A DNA stretch of 64,000 bases from an uncultured Ruminiclostridium sp. (GCA_947630175.1 CANRGJ010000011.1:29191-93190); one strand, 5' to 3'. Counted from the first letter of the stretch, positions 26,677 to 35,639 are shown. Numbers and translations are program-made. Notes: a model not told the origin generated them from the sequence alone.

Positions 26677-27327
26677 TCAGAATTCGATCATCTGTTCAAT
26701 GTCCAGTCCCACGAGCCTGCCCTCGCTCTGGAGCTGTTTCATACCGTTTACCTCCCAGTCGGGGTGGGTATCGTATAATACAGTGCTCTTTCCGCTGAAA
26801 GCCCAGTCCCCGTCAAAAAGGATAAAGCAGGTGTATCCGTAGGCGTCAGGCGTTCCGCCGACTATGATATAATTTTCGGTGTTGTCAACGTCGGCAGGCT
26901 GGTCGTGGCATTTGTAGATATAGGGCGTTTTTTCGTCCATAAGGTCGGTTATGTCGGTCTTTCCCCCGTCGTAAATGAAATAGAGCCTGTTGTTTTCCTT
27001 TATGACTACCTGATTTTCTTCTTGACCATAGCATGCGATGTACTTGCCCTCGTGACCGTCCTCGTCAACGATATAGCCCAGTTCAGTGCCGTCAAAGGCG
27101 GTGAAAGCGATACGCTGTGCCGCCGCGCCCATTATGGCAGTCAAAGCCGCTGTTGCCGCCACCGCAGCTATTATTATCTTTTTAGCAGGCTTGCTGCGCT
27201 TTTTCGCCTTTTTCAGTACAATGTCCTTTATCTCCTCGTTCTGCACTTCGGTTTCTCCCTCTATGCAAAACTCATTGTCGGTGTAATCGTCTAAAAGCTC
27301 ACTTATTTTCACAGTTTTGCTCTCCAT
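26677..27327 (-). CDS. Membrane protein paired with sigma factor, candidate anti-sigma factor
   Basis: 216 residues: a cytoplasmic N-terminal region (1-48) ending in a basic patch, one membrane segment (about 50-70) and an extracytoplasmic domain of about 145 residues with many aromatic and acidic residues. It overlaps the upstream sigma factor gene by 29 bases and starts behind GGAGGG. Position, topology and overlap are those of ECF anti-sigma factors, but no zinc-binding ZAS motif (HxxxCxxC) is visible, so the role is inferred. The extracellular domain was not recognised. Confidence 0.65.
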   Translation of the reverse strand: MESKTVKISELLDDYTDNEFCIEGETEVQNEEIKDIVLKKAKKRSKPAKKIIIAAVAATAALTAIMGAAAQRIAFTAFDGTELGYIVDEDGHEGKYIACYGQEENQVVIKENNRLYFIYDGGKTDITDLMDEKTPYIYKCHDQPADVDNTENYIIVGGTPDAYGYTCFILFDGDWAFSGKSTVLYDTHPDWEVNGMKQLQSEGRLVGLDIEQMIEF

Positions 27328-27862
27328 AGTCGTAACCCTCCTTCAGTAAAATTGCTTTCAGAGTCTGCCGCCCTCGGCAAAGCCTTGTTTTTGCGGCGGA
27401 AAGGGAAAGTCCCAAAGCGTCCGCCGCCTCCGCCACGCTTTGCCCGTAATAGTAATGCCGCAGGAAAAGTTCTTTCGTGATCGGCTCAAGGTCATTTACC
27501 GCCCTGTTCACAAGAAGTGCGGTCTCTTTTCGCTCCACCGCCTCGCAGGGCTGTTCCCCATCGTCGAAAATTATCATATCCTCTTCAAGGGGAAGCTCCT
27601 CCCGTTCGTTTCTCAGCTTGTTGAAAGCCTTGTTGCGGGCGGCGGCGCCGAGATAGCCTTTCAGATTTTCAGCCCTCAGCTTTTCCCTGTTTTCCCAGAT
27701 GGCAAGGAAAACGTCTGCCGAAAGCTCTCTGCAATCCTCGTTCCTGCCTCGGAGTATGCGGGATATGACCGATGAAACGTATTTTCCGTATCTGTCGATA
27801 AGCTGTTCAAGGGCTTTCGTCTTCCCTTTCTTCAGTCCGTTCACTATGTCGCCGTCGGTCAT
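27299..27862 (-). CDS. ECF-type RNA polymerase sigma factor
   Basis: 187 residues with a sigma-2 region (ELSADVFLAIWENREKL, YLGAAARNKAFNKLRNE) and a sigma-4 helix-turn-helix (GQSVAEAADALGLSLSAAKTRLCRGRQTLK). The ATG at 27862 was chosen because GGGGGG lies eight bases upstream; the in-frame GTG at 27871 is part of that region. It forms a two-gene operon with the overlapping membrane protein. A long copy of the dispersed repeat begins only 20 bases upstream of the start codon, so the promoter must lie in or beyond the repeat. Confidence 0.9.
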   Translation of the reverse strand: MTDGDIVNGLKKGKTKALEQLIDRYGKYVSSVISRILRGRNEDCRELSADVFLAIWENREKLRAENLKGYLGAAARNKAFNKLRNEREELPLEEDMIIFDDGEQPCEAVERKETALLVNRAVNDLEPITKELFLRHYYYGQSVAEAADALGLSLSAAKTRLCRGRQTLKAILLKEGYDYGEQNCENK

Positions 27863-27881
27863 TGTTTGCACCCCCCTTTGT

Positions 27882-28128
27882 CAGTTGATAGTGTACAGTG
27901 TACAGTGTACAGTTGTGGTGTCCAGTACTTTCGGCAAGCCGAAAGTACGATCCAATATTGCTTGAATTTCCTTAATGGAAATTCATTTTGCTCCGCAAAA
28001 CCGCAATATTGGAGCTGCGCGGACGGATTTGAAATGACAGGTATAAATTTGCAGGCGGCAATCCTAATCCATCGCCGCAGGCGATACCACAACTGTCAAC
28101 TGTCAACTGTACACTGTACACTGTAAAG
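27882..28128. repeat. Dispersed heptamer/hairpin repeat, long copy with three-way junction
   Basis: GTTGTGG...CCACAAC with heptamer arrays on both sides. Inside: hairpin GTACTTTCGGC-AA-GCCGAAAGTAC (27925-27948); outer stem CCAATATTGC (27952-27961) with GCAATATTGG (28003-28012) enclosing hairpins GAATTTCC/GGAAATTC (27964-27984) and TTTTGC-TCC-GCAAAA (27986-28000); then the shared core in the opposite orientation to the short copies, and an ATCGCC-GCA-GGCGAT hairpin. No gene was recognised between 27863 and 28416. Confidence 0.9.
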
Positions 28129-28203
28129 TCCGGTCGATCGTTCTTCATATATCATAACACATTTTCATAAAAAAGGTTACATTAAAGTTGACATTTTCAA
28201 ACT

Positions 28204-28283
28204 CGCAGTCGACAATCCCAATCCGTTTTTTGCCGCAGGCAAAAAACTCCACAACTGTACACTGTCAACTGTACACTGTACAC
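28204..28283. repeat. Dispersed repeat, right-half fragment
   Basis: ATCCCAATCCG, a hairpin of TTTTTTGCC/GGCAAAAAA, CCACAAC and an inverted heptamer array. The left half is missing. Confidence 0.75.
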
Positions 28284-28304
28284 TTTTTTTGAGCCCTTGG
28301 GCTC

Positions 28305-28336
28305 AAAAAAATGACCGCAGCTTAACGCTGCGGTCA
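28305..28336 (-). terminator. Terminator of glutamine synthetase gene
   Basis: Stem GACCGCAGC (28313-28321)/GCTGCGGTC (28327-28335) followed on the minus strand by seven T. Confidence 0.9.
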
Positions 28337-28416
28337 AAGGAAAAGGGTGCAGGTATCTTAAAGCATATTTGCTTTAAGGCATATTTTATTTATGTTCTAC
28401 ACATTTCTCCGCCGTA

Positions 28417-30510
28417 TCAGTTTACGCTGAACAGCAGGTCGGAATAAGTGGGGATAGGCCAGTAATCTGCTCCTACAACAGTTTCAAGCTCGTCTGCCAC
28501 AGCTCTCAGGGACTGCATTGAAGCGAACACGGTGTCGTGGAAGAACTTTGCGTTCTCCATAACGTCGGTGATGGCGTGAGCCTTGGCGATAAGCTCCTCA
28601 AGCTCCTTGATGTGAGCGTTCAGGCTGTCTGCAAGGGAGACGACCTTCTGCGCAAGCTCGGTCTCTGCGCCCGCCTTGAAGCCTGCCGCTTTCTTGGAGG
28701 CAACTGCGTCGCAGATGTCCTTTTCAAACTTCAGAACTGCGGGGAGTATCTGGCGCTTTGCCATATCGACGGTGGTCTGAGCCTCGATGTTCAGCACCTT
28801 TTCGTAATTTTCAAGGAGAGTTTCCGTTCTTGAATGTATCTCTATCTCGCTGAATACCTTATGCTTTGTGAACAGCTTTACGTTTGCCTCGTCCTCGAAG
28901 TGAGGAACTGCGTCCACAGTGGAAACGAGGTTGGGAAGTCCTCTCTTCTTTGCCTCCTCTATCCAGCTTGCGTCATAGCCGTTGCCGTTGAAGATTATCC
29001 TCTTATGCTCGGTAAAGGTCTTGATGAGCAGGGCGTTCAGCGCGGACTTGAAGTCGGGAGCTTTTTCCAGCTCGTCGGCAAATTCGCACAGCGCGTCAGC
29101 AACGATGGTGTTAAGCACGATGTTGGGTCCCGCTATGTTAAGAGTAGAGCCTACGCTCCTGAACTCGAACTTGTTGCCTGTGAAGGCGAAAGGAGAAGTC
29201 CTGTTTCTGTCGGTGGTGTCCTTGGGGAAGGTGGGGAGGGTGGATACGCCGATGTCAAACTGCTTGTGCAGGTCTTTTGTGTGGCTGCCGCTTACCAAAG
29301 CTTCAATAACGTCGGTCAGCTCTTCGCCCAAGAATACGGAGATTATTGCGGGAGGAGCCTCGTTTGCACCAAGTCTGTGATCGTTGCCTGCGCTGGCTAC
29401 GGAAAGTCTGAGCAGGTCAGCGTGTTCGTCCACCGCCTTGATTATCGCCGCAAGGAAGGTGAGGAACTGCGCGTTCTCAATAGGAGAATCGCCGGGGTTC
29501 AGCAGGTTCTGTCCGTCGTTGGTGGACAAAGCCCAGTTGTCGTGCTTGCCTGAGCCGTTAACGCCTGCAAAGGGCTTTTCGTGGAGCAGGCAGGCAAGGC
29601 CGTGCTTTTTCGCTACCTTCTGCATAAGCTCCATTGTGAGCTGATTGTGGTCGGCGGCAAGGTTGGCGTTTTCAAATACGGGAGCACATTCGTGCTGTGC
29701 GGGAGCGACCTCGTTATGCTTGGTCTTGGAGGGAACGCCCAAATTCCACAGCGTTCTGTCAAGGTCCTTCATATAGTCGCTTACTCTCTGCTTTATGGTG
29801 CCGAAGTAGTGATCTTCAAGCTCCTGTCCTTTAGGAGGCGCTGCGCCGAAAAGGGTGCGTCCCGTGAAGATAAGGTCTTTTCTCTTGCTGTAAAGCGCTT
29901 CGTCCACAAGGAAATATTCCTGCTCTGCGCCCACAGTTGCAACTACTCTCTTGGTAGTCGTGTTTCCGAACAGGCGGAGTATACGCAGAGCCTGATTTGA
30001 AACTGCGTCCATAGAACGGAGCAGAGGGGTCTTTTTGTCCAGCGCTTCGCCTGAGTATGAGCAGAAAGCGGTGGGTATATAAAGGGTGTTATCCTTTACG
30101 AAAGCGTATGAAGTGGGGTCCCATGCGGTATAGCCTCTCGCCTCGAAAGTGGCTCTAAGTCCGCCTGAGGGGAATGAAGACGCGTCAGGCTCGCCCTTTA
30201 TCAGCTCCTTACCTGAAAACTCCATTATAACAGTGCCGCCCTTCTGGGGGCTGATGAAGCTGTCGTGCTTTTCGGCGGTTATTCCCGTCATAGGCTGGAA
30301 CCAGTGGGTGTAGTGAGTTGCGCCCTTTTCGATAGCCCAGTCCTTCATAGCGTGAGCTACGACTGCGGCAACGGAGCTGTCAAGCTCGGTGCCCGACTCG
30401 ATAGTGTCCATAAGCGCCTTGTATGTGCCCTTTGGCAGGCGCTCTCTCATTGTTTCGGCGTTAAAGGAATCGCAGCCGAAATTTTCTCTTACGTCATAAT
30501 TTTCTGACAT
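28417..30510 (-). CDS. glnN: Glutamine synthetase type III
   Basis: A 697-residue GSIII, far longer than the roughly 450-residue GSI. It makes glutamine from glutamate, ammonia and ATP. Family features seen: FGCDSFN near the N-terminus, [19 protein letters not shown], the ATP-site [13 protein letters not shown] and the C-terminal GSIII extension. GSIII is typical of Bacteroidetes, cyanobacteria and gut Clostridia. AGGAGG lies nine bases before the ATG. It is a single-gene unit with its own promoter, an attenuator-like leader hairpin and a terminator; the proline genes are divergent. Confidence 0.96.
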   Translation of the reverse strand: MSENYDVRENFGCDSFNAETMRERLPKGTYKALMDTIESGTELDSSVAAVVAHAMKDWAIEKGATHYTHWFQPMTGITAEKHDSFISPQKGGTVIMEFSGKELIKGEPDASSFPSGGLRATFEARGYTAWDPTSYAFVKDNTLYIPTAFCSYSGEALDKKTPLLRSMDAVSNQALRILRLFGNTTTKRVVATVGAEQEYFLVDEALYSKRKDLIFTGRTLFGAAPPKGQELEDHYFGTIKQRVSDYMKDLDRTLWNLGVPSKTKHNEVAPAQHECAPVFENANLAADHNQLTMELMQKVAKKHGLACLLHEKPFAGVNGSGKHDNWALSTNDGQNLLNPGDSPIENAQFLTFLAAIIKAVDEHADLLRLSVASAGNDHRLGANEAPPAIISVFLGEELTDVIEALVSGSHTKDLHKQFDIGVSTLPTFPKDTTDRNRTSPFAFTGNKFEFRSVGSTLNIAGPNIVLNTIVADALCEFADELEKAPDFKSALNALLIKTFTEHKRIIFNGNGYDASWIEEAKKRGLPNLVSTVDAVPHFEDEANVKLFTKHKVFSEIEIHSRTETLLENYEKVLNIEAQTTVDMAKRQILPAVLKFEKDICDAVASKKAAGFKAGAETELAQKVVSLADSLNAHIKELEELIAKAHAITDVMENAKFFHDTVFASMQSLRAVADELETVVGADYWPIPTYSDLLFSVN

Positions 30511-30532
30511 TTCCCTTTTCCTCCTGAATAAA

Positions 30533-30572
30533 AAAATGGGCGTTCTGACAGCACGAAACTGTCAAAACGCCT
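30533..30572 (-). promoter_or_regulatory. Terminator-like hairpin in the glnN leader
   Basis: On the minus strand GGCGTTTTGACAG pairs with CTGTCAGAACGCC (13 bp, one wobble, 7-base loop) and is followed by CATTTTTTT directly before the AGGAGG site. It lies between the promoter and the start codon, so it could act as an attenuator. Confidence 0.75.
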
Positions 30573-30590
30573 TTGTTTTGCTTGTGTTTT

Positions 30591-30619
30591 ATTTTACAAT
30601 ATATGCTCTGTTTTGTCAA
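30591..30619 (-). promoter_or_regulatory. Promoter of glnN
   Basis: TTGACA (30619-30614), a 17-bp spacer and TAAAAT (30596-30591) on the minus strand. The leader would be about 75 bases. Confidence 0.8.
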
Positions 30620-30708
30620 TTGGTGATATTATAAATTTTTTTCGTTTTTGCAGGATTTTTTTGTGAAACTTGCAAAAATAAGATACCGCAGGAGAGCTTC
30701 ATTCCCAC

Positions 30709-30737
30709 TTGATTTTTTCCTCCTGTTCTGCTATACT
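30709..30737 (+). promoter_or_regulatory. Promoter of proBA
   Basis: TTGATT (30709-30714), a 17-bp spacer and TATACT (30732-30737), followed by GAGGGAACGGTT before the ATG. Confidence 0.7.
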
Positions 30738-30769
30738 TTATTTAATAACATCTTTTTGAGGGAACGGTT

Positions 30770-31558
30770 ATGGACGGATTTGATTTTTCCGCAAGAAAGC
30801 GGGTAGTTATAAAGGTGGGGACCTCCACCCTCGCCTACAAAACGGGGAACATAAACCTGCGCCGCACAAAACGGCTGATAGAAGCGCTCAGCGATTTGAA
30901 AAACGCGGGTCACGACGTTATTCTGGTGACGTCGGGAGCAGTTGGCGTCGGCGCGGGCAGTCTGGGACTTACCCAAAAGCCTAAGGAAATTCCGCTGAAG
31001 CAGGCATGCGCCGCTATCGGGCAAAGCAGGCTGATGAGCTTTTATCGCTCGGAATTTGCAAGATTTAACCACACGGTCGCCCAGATACTTGCCACCCGTG
31101 ACGTTTTCAGCAACAAAACTCGGCGTGAAAATATCTACAACACTATGCACACTCTGCTTTCTATGGGAGTTATTCCCATAATCAACGCCAACGACAGCGT
31201 TTCGGTGGAGCAGCTGGACTTTGACGAGAACGACACGCTGTCCGCACTGATAGCCGAGGTGTGCGAGGCGGAGCTTTTAGTGATACTCACCGACGTGGAC
31301 GGGCTTTACGACAAAAATCCCGCCCTGCCTGACGCAAAGTTCATTCCCGTAGTGAACAGGATAACCGACAGTATGATAGCTTCCGCTGGCGAAAAGGGCA
31401 GCGAGCTTGCCAGCGGCGGTATGCTCACAAAGTTAGAGGCGGCGCAGATAGCGGGAGAAGCGAACATTCCCACCGCCATAATCAAAGGGGAAAACCCCGA
31501 TATTCTGTACGATCTGTTTGAGAACAAGGCAAAATGCACCTTGTTCGATCTGAAATGA
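30770..31558 (+). CDS. proB: Glutamate 5-kinase
   Basis: A 262-residue amino acid kinase that phosphorylates glutamate, the first step of proline synthesis. It shows VVIKVGTSTLAYKTG at the N-terminus, TSGAVGVGAGSLGL, the substrate-loop INANDSVS and GGMLTKLEAAQIA. It ends after the kinase domain, without the C-terminal PUA domain of the E. coli enzyme, as in many Firmicutes. It is followed ten bases later by proA in the classic two-gene operon. Confidence 0.95.
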   Translation: MDGFDFSARKRVVIKVGTSTLAYKTGNINLRRTKRLIEALSDLKNAGHDVILVTSGAVGVGAGSLGLTQKPKEIPLKQACAAIGQSRLMSFYRSEFARFNHTVAQILATRDVFSNKTRRENIYNTMHTLLSMGVIPIINANDSVSVEQLDFDENDTLSALIAEVCEAELLVILTDVDGLYDKNPALPDAKFIPVVNRITDSMIASAGEKGSELASGGMLTKLEAAQIAGEANIPTAIIKGENPDILYDLFENKAKCTLFDLK

Positions 31559-31568
31559 GAGGATAAGT

Positions 31569-32813
31569 ATGAGCTATCTTGAAGAGCTTGGCGTTAACGC
31601 CAAAAAAGCGGAAAAAGCAATGCGGGGAATTTCCTCCGCACAAAAGGACAACGCCCTTGAGGAGATCGCAAAGGCGCTGGAGGAAAATCAATCGCTTATC
31701 ATAAGCGAAAACAAAAAGGACCTGGAAAACGCCGTCAAAAAGGAAATGTCAAAGGCGATGCAGGACAGGCTGAAGCTGGACGAAAAGCGGATAAAGGGTA
31801 TGGCGGACGGCGTGCGCAAGCTGATATCCCTCCCTGACCCTGTGGGGCGTGTTCTGGGCGGACACGAGCTGCCAAACGGACTTAAAATAGTCAAAAAAAG
31901 CGTTCCTCTCGGCGTTGTGGGAATTATTTTCGAGTCAAGACCCAACGTCACCGTTGACGCCGCAGCTATCTGCCTTAAATCGGGGAACGTTTCAGTCCTG
32001 CGGGGCGGCAGCGACGCCATAAACAGCAACAAGTGCCTTGTGGAGATAATGAGGAATGCGGTGAAAAAAGCGGGGCTTCACGAGAACGCAGTGAGCCTTG
32101 TCACCAACACCTCAAGGGAAACGGCTGGGGAATTTATGAAGCTGAACCGCTATATCGACGTGCTGATACCGAGAGGGGGCGGCGGGCTTATCCATACGGT
32201 AGTTAACAACGCAACGATCCCCGTTATCCAGACGGGAGAGGGAAACTGCTCGGTTTACGTGGACAGCTCGGCGGATATTGAAAAGGCGGTAAACATAGTT
32301 GACAACGGCAAAACTCAGCGCCCCTCGGTGTGCAACGCCATTGAAAATCTGATAGTTCACAGGGATATTGCGGAAAAGTTCCTGAAAGCGCTTTGCGAAA
32401 GATGGCATGGCAAGGTGAAAATCCTTGGAGATGAAACTGCCGCAAAATATATCAAGGTAGACGGAATTGCCGCAAGCGAGGATTACGCCACGGAATTTCT
32501 CGATTACACAATTGCGGTGAAGACCGTTGAAAACACGGACGAGGCGATAGATTTCATCAACGCCTACGGCACAAAGCACAGCGAGTGCATTGTGACGGAA
32601 AGTCTTGCAAATGCGGAAAAATTTCAGCGCGAGGTGGACGCCGCCGCGGTATACGTCAACGCGTCCACGCGCTTTACAGACGGCGGAGAGTTCGGAATGG
32701 GAGCAGAGATAGGAATTTCCACCCAGAAGCTCCACGCAAGAGGTCCTATGGGACTGGAGGAAATGACCACCTACAAGTATCTGATAAACGGAAACGGACA
32801 GATACGGGGCTGA
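31569..32813 (+). CDS. proA: Glutamate-5-semialdehyde dehydrogenase (gamma-glutamyl phosphate reductase)
   Basis: A 414-residue NADPH-dependent reductase that converts glutamyl phosphate to glutamate semialdehyde, the second proline step. Motifs: PLGVVGIIFESRPNVT, LRGGSDAINSN, IPRGGGGLI and the catalytic cysteine region GKTQRPSVCNAIE. It ends with FGMGAEIGISTQKLHARGP. Length and motif order are standard. It lies directly after proB and before a small membrane protein gene. Confidence 0.96.
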   Translation: MSYLEELGVNAKKAEKAMRGISSAQKDNALEEIAKALEENQSLIISENKKDLENAVKKEMSKAMQDRLKLDEKRIKGMADGVRKLISLPDPVGRVLGGHELPNGLKIVKKSVPLGVVGIIFESRPNVTVDAAAICLKSGNVSVLRGGSDAINSNKCLVEIMRNAVKKAGLHENAVSLVTNTSRETAGEFMKLNRYIDVLIPRGGGGLIHTVVNNATIPVIQTGEGNCSVYVDSSADIEKAVNIVDNGKTQRPSVCNAIENLIVHRDIAEKFLKALCERWHGKVKILGDETAAKYIKVDGIAASEDYATEFLDYTIAVKTVENTDEAIDFINAYGTKHSECIVTESLANAEKFQREVDAAAVYVNASTRFTDGGEFGMGAEIGISTQKLHARGPMGLEEMTTYKYLINGNGQIRG

Positions 32814-32829
32814 CAAAGGAAAGGTATAA

Positions 32830-33648
32830 ATGAAAAAGAAAAACGAAAAACGCATAACACCCGAAAATCCAAAAAAGGAAAAAAGAGAAAAACAGCCGAG
32901 AGTGCTGGAATCCCTGGAGGGGAGCATTGCCGAGGTGGAAAACGAGATAGCCGAGGAGGAGCAGGAGGACAGCTCCTTTGACCCGTACGCTCCCGTGGCG
33001 AAAAACCGCAGGCTGTTCTTTGTCGTAGGACTTATCACCGCCGTTCTTGCGGTGGTGGGACTGGTAACGGTGATAAAAGGCGCAGTGGGAATGGTCGGGG
33101 ATATGGTAAATCAAACCGCCTTGAAGGAGGAATTTGCCGCTTTCCTTTATCCCGTGGTAATAACTGACGCTCCCGCCTTTGAAAATACGGAAAAAGCTCC
33201 TCCCTCAGCGGTGATAAACGCCGCTATCTGGAGGATAATCATGAGTGGGAATACCGACAAATACGAAAACGACGGCTTATACATGACCGTTTCGGAGATA
33301 GACGTGGAAAGTGCGGCAGTTTCCCTGTTCGGTCACGGCGTTCCCATACAGCACCAGACGGTGGGCGTGGGCAGTACGGTATTCAGCTATAACGAGGAAA
33401 CAAAGTCCTATCTCGTCCCCGTAAGACCCAACTATAACTCCTACTGGCCGAGAGTAAGCGAGATAAGCAGCGTAGGTGAGCTTTTCACGGTGACTGTTGA
33501 ATATATGCCCCCGTCAATGTACGTGGCGGAGGGGCTGGAATATACCCAGACCCCTGACAAAACTATGATCTACACCGTTTCAAGGACCGCCTCCTCAATG
33601 ACAGTAAATTCCATTTCCTACGGAAATGATAACAACTATGACCAGTGA
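32830..33648 (+). CDS. Hypothetical single-pass membrane protein
   Basis: 272 residues, not recognised. A very basic start (KKKNEKRITPENPKKEKREK) is followed by an acidic stretch (about 35-53), one membrane helix (about 60-82) and an extracytoplasmic domain of about 190 residues. There is no signal cleavage site or lipobox. It sits 16 bases after proA and overlaps the next gene, so it is probably cotranscribed, but nothing ties it to proline metabolism. It could be a regulator or envelope-associated factor. Confidence 0.75.
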   Translation: MKKKNEKRITPENPKKEKREKQPRVLESLEGSIAEVENEIAEEEQEDSSFDPYAPVAKNRRLFFVVGLITAVLAVVGLVTVIKGAVGMVGDMVNQTALKEEFAAFLYPVVITDAPAFENTEKAPPSAVINAAIWRIIMSGNTDKYENDGLYMTVSEIDVESAAVSLFGHGVPIQHQTVGVGSTVFSYNEETKSYLVPVRPNYNSYWPRVSEISSVGELFTVTVEYMPPSMYVAEGLEYTQTPDKTMIYTVSRTASSMTVNSISYGNDNNYDQ

Positions 33649-34264
33649 GTACAGGACGATAGCAGAAGCCGCAAGCGCCTCCTTTATCGAAAGGAAGTCG
33701 GAGTTTATCGGATATATTTCCCCCTGTCAGAATGAACAGCAGGCGCTGGACTTTATAAACGAGATACGCAGACTGCACAGGAAAGCCACTCACAACTGCT
33801 ATGCCTATATCCTGCGGGATAACAACATCAGCCGCCACAGCGACGACGGCGAGCCCTCAGGCACAGCGGGAGCGCCTATTTACGAGGTACTTAAGCGTGA
33901 GGGGCTGACCGACGTGTGCTGTGTGGTGACAAGATATTTCGGCGGTATTTTGCTTGGTGCGGGCGGTCTGGTAAGAGCCTACGCAAACGGCGCAAAAATC
34001 GCCGTTGACAGCGCAGTCATCAAGGAAATGGCTGTGGCAAGGCGTTTAAAGCTTTCAATGGACTATTCCCTTTATGGCAAGACGGGCGCATTGTTCACCG
34101 CATTTGCAGTCAAACTGCAAAATGAGGAATTTTCCTCCTCGGTGGAGCTTGAGCTTTGCGTCAGGGAGGAAAAAAGCGGCGAGTTCAAGTCTCAGCTTGT
34201 GGACTTGTGCTGTGGCAAGGTCGAAATAGAGGATATGGGGACAGAAGAGTTTGATTTCAGTTGA
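33626..34264 (+). CDS. YigZ/IMPACT-family protein
   Basis: 212 residues (or 208 if the ATG at 33638 is used; neither has a clear ribosome site). The N-terminal UPF0029/IMPACT domain includes ERKSEFIGYISP, ATHNCYAYILRD, SDDGEPSGTAG and VVTRYFGGILLGAGGLVRAY; a ferredoxin-like C-terminal domain follows. Relatives bind translation-related factors, and the biochemical role in bacteria is unsettled. It overlaps the preceding gene by 23 bases. The stop codon TGA lies inside the first heptamer of a dispersed repeat, so the last residues may have been set by the repeat. Confidence 0.92.
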   Translation: MITTMTSEYRTIAEAASASFIERKSEFIGYISPCQNEQQALDFINEIRRLHRKATHNCYAYILRDNNISRHSDDGEPSGTAGAPIYEVLKREGLTDVCCVVTRYFGGILLGAGGLVRAYANGAKIAVDSAVIKEMAVARRLKLSMDYSLYGKTGALFTAFAVKLQNEEFSSSVELELCVREEKSGEFKSQLVDLCCGKVEIEDMGTEEFDFS

Positions 34265-34437
34265 CAGTTGACAGTGTACAAGTACAGTTAACAGTTGACA
34301 GTGTACAGTGTAAAGTTGTGGTATCGCCTGCGGCGATTGATTTAGGATTGCCGCCTGCAAATTTGTGACTGTCATTTCAAATCCGTCCGCGAAGCGGACT
34401 CCACAACTGTCAACTGTCAACTGTACACTGTCAACTA
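34258..34437. repeat. Dispersed heptamer/hairpin repeat, short copy
   Basis: Begins at the yigZ stop codon with CAGTTGACAGTTGACAG, then GTTGTGG, hairpin ATCGCC-TGC-GGCGAT, the shared core (GGATTGCCGCCTGCAAATTT, CATTTCAAATCCGTCCGC), hairpin GTCCGC-GAA-GCGGAC, CCACAAC and an inverted heptamer array. Confidence 0.9.
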
Positions 34438-34438
34438 T

Positions 34439-34478
34439 AAAGAAATTCTCCGCAGCTTTCGCTGCGGAGAATTTCTTT
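34439..34478 (-). terminator. Terminator of DUF6465 gene
   Basis: A perfect 18-bp stem, AAAGAAATTCTCCGCAGC (34439-34456) with its complement at 34461-34478, and a four-base loop. It overlaps the stop codon. Confidence 0.85.
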
Positions 34479-34965
34479 ATTTTATAAGTTCTGCTATCAA
34501 TGCACCCTTTGTAAGGTCGCCTCTGTAAATGAAAGCGCCTGACTTTGCGGCAGCGATGTAGTCGTAACCGCCCTTGGTTATCTTCAGCACTTCCTCCGCG
34601 GAGGTATCAACGATACCGTCTGCAAGGTAATAGTCTGCCTGAATTACCTGCTTGTCGTATTCGGGGTCTGCGTTTACCGCAATGTAGAAGGTGCCGACTT
34701 CACGGACGTTCACCTGAATGGCTATCGCAAAGGGTATGTCCTTGACGTTCTTTTTCTCCAGCTTTTTCCATACCGCTGTGGTGAGCTTGTCAAGCGTTAC
34801 CTTGGGCTTTGCGGGAGCCTTGACTGCCTTGGCGGCGGTTTTCTTTGCGGCGGGCTTTTTGGCGGCCGCAGTCTTTTTAGCCGCAGGTTTCTTAACGGCA
34901 GGCTTTTTTACTGCGGTCTTTTTTTCTGCTTTTACTTCGGGAGTGATCTTTTTTTCTTCCGGCAT
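34477..34965 (-). CDS. DUF6465 protein with histone H1-like tail
   Basis: 162 residues. The first 60 are a Lys/Ala/Pro-rich low-complexity tail with repeats of the KKPAAKK type, like bacterial histone H1-like proteins. Residues about 60-160 form a compact domain assigned to DUF6465. The tail suggests nucleic acid binding; the domain has no known role. It is monocistronic: a long perfect terminator overlaps its stop. Upstream lies an A/T-rich region with a TATAAT-like box. Confidence 0.75.
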   Translation of the reverse strand: MPEEKKITPEVKAEKKTAVKKPAVKKPAAKKTAAAKKPAAKKTAAKAVKAPAKPKVTLDKLTTAVWKKLEKKNVKDIPFAIAIQVNVREVGTFYIAVNADPEYDKQVIQADYYLADGIVDTSAEEVLKITKGGYDYIAAAKSGAFIYRGDLTKGALIAELIK

Positions 34966-35176
34966 AGTGGTATTCTTCCTTTCGTTTTCCGCTGTGCGGC
35001 TTTGTTTTCCGCCTGCGCTTGCGAAAATTGCGGCGGAACGTAATGTTTCACATTATTGTAGTATTATAATATCACATAATGAAAAAAATTACAAGTATTT
35101 TTTTCATATCTTGCTGAATTTTGGTTATTTTCTTGCAAAAAATCTGGTAAAAATGTCAAATTTTCCAAAAGCAGGG

Positions 35177-35205
35177 CAAAAAATCCGTTGTTTCAACGGT
35201 TTTTT
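35177..35205. terminator. Hairpin with A- and T-runs upstream of tRNA cluster
   Basis: CCGTTG (35185-35190) pairs with CAACGG (35194-35199), flanked by an A-run and a T-run. It lies in the 331-base gap between the DUF6465 gene and the tRNAs, which otherwise holds only A/T-rich sequence and a promoter. Confidence 0.45.
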
Positions 35206-35250
35206 CCGGTCAGATACAGCATTTATTCCTAAAAAATCCCGAAAAAAGTA

Positions 35251-35279
35251 TTGACAAGCGGGGGAACAGGTGTTATAAT
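35251..35279 (+). promoter_or_regulatory. Consensus promoter of tRNA cluster
   Basis: A perfect TTGACA (35251-35256), 17-bp spacer and TATAAT (35274-35279), 18 bases before tRNA-Gly. Confidence 0.9.
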
Positions 35280-35296
35280 AATTAAGCGTCAAATTC

Positions 35297-35370
35297 GCGG
35301 GTGTAGTTCAATGGTAGAATGTCAGCCTTCCAAGCTGAAAACGTGGGTTCGATTCCCATCACCCGCTCCA
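35297..35370 (+). tRNA. tRNA-Gly (anticodon TCC)
   Basis: A 74-base cloverleaf: acceptor GCGGGTG/CACCCGC, anticodon loop CTTCCAA between TCAGC and GCTGA, T-loop GGTTCGATTCC, and an encoded CCA. Confidence 0.97.
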
Positions 35371-35379
35371 AACAATGGA

Positions 35380-35443
35380 TAATTGATAGTTGACAGTGTA
35401 AAGTTATTGAAAATTGTCAACCGTCAATTTTCAATTGTCAATT
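35380..35443. repeat. Heptamer-array remnant between tRNA genes
   Basis: GATAGTTGACAGTGTAAAG-type heptamers are followed by inverted ones (GTCAACCGTCAATTTTC). There is no core or hairpin. A second small remnant (TTAACTGTCAACTATCAAC) lies at 35608-35635. Confidence 0.7.
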
Positions 35444-35450
35444 TGCAGTT

Positions 35451-35527
<77 letters not shown>

Positions 35528-35639
35528 GGCGGCTGAGCCGCTGCAGTGCGCTTTGATGTTTCACAGGCACAAATCCAAAAATTTTACGACAGCTAAAAAT
35601 ACGTTTTTAACTGTCAACTATCAACTTTCCACTATTTAC

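Noticed and set aside
30533..30572. ANTAR-type antitermination site in the glnN leader
   Set aside because: Only one hairpin is seen and its loop has seven bases, not the paired six-base loops expected for ANTAR sites.
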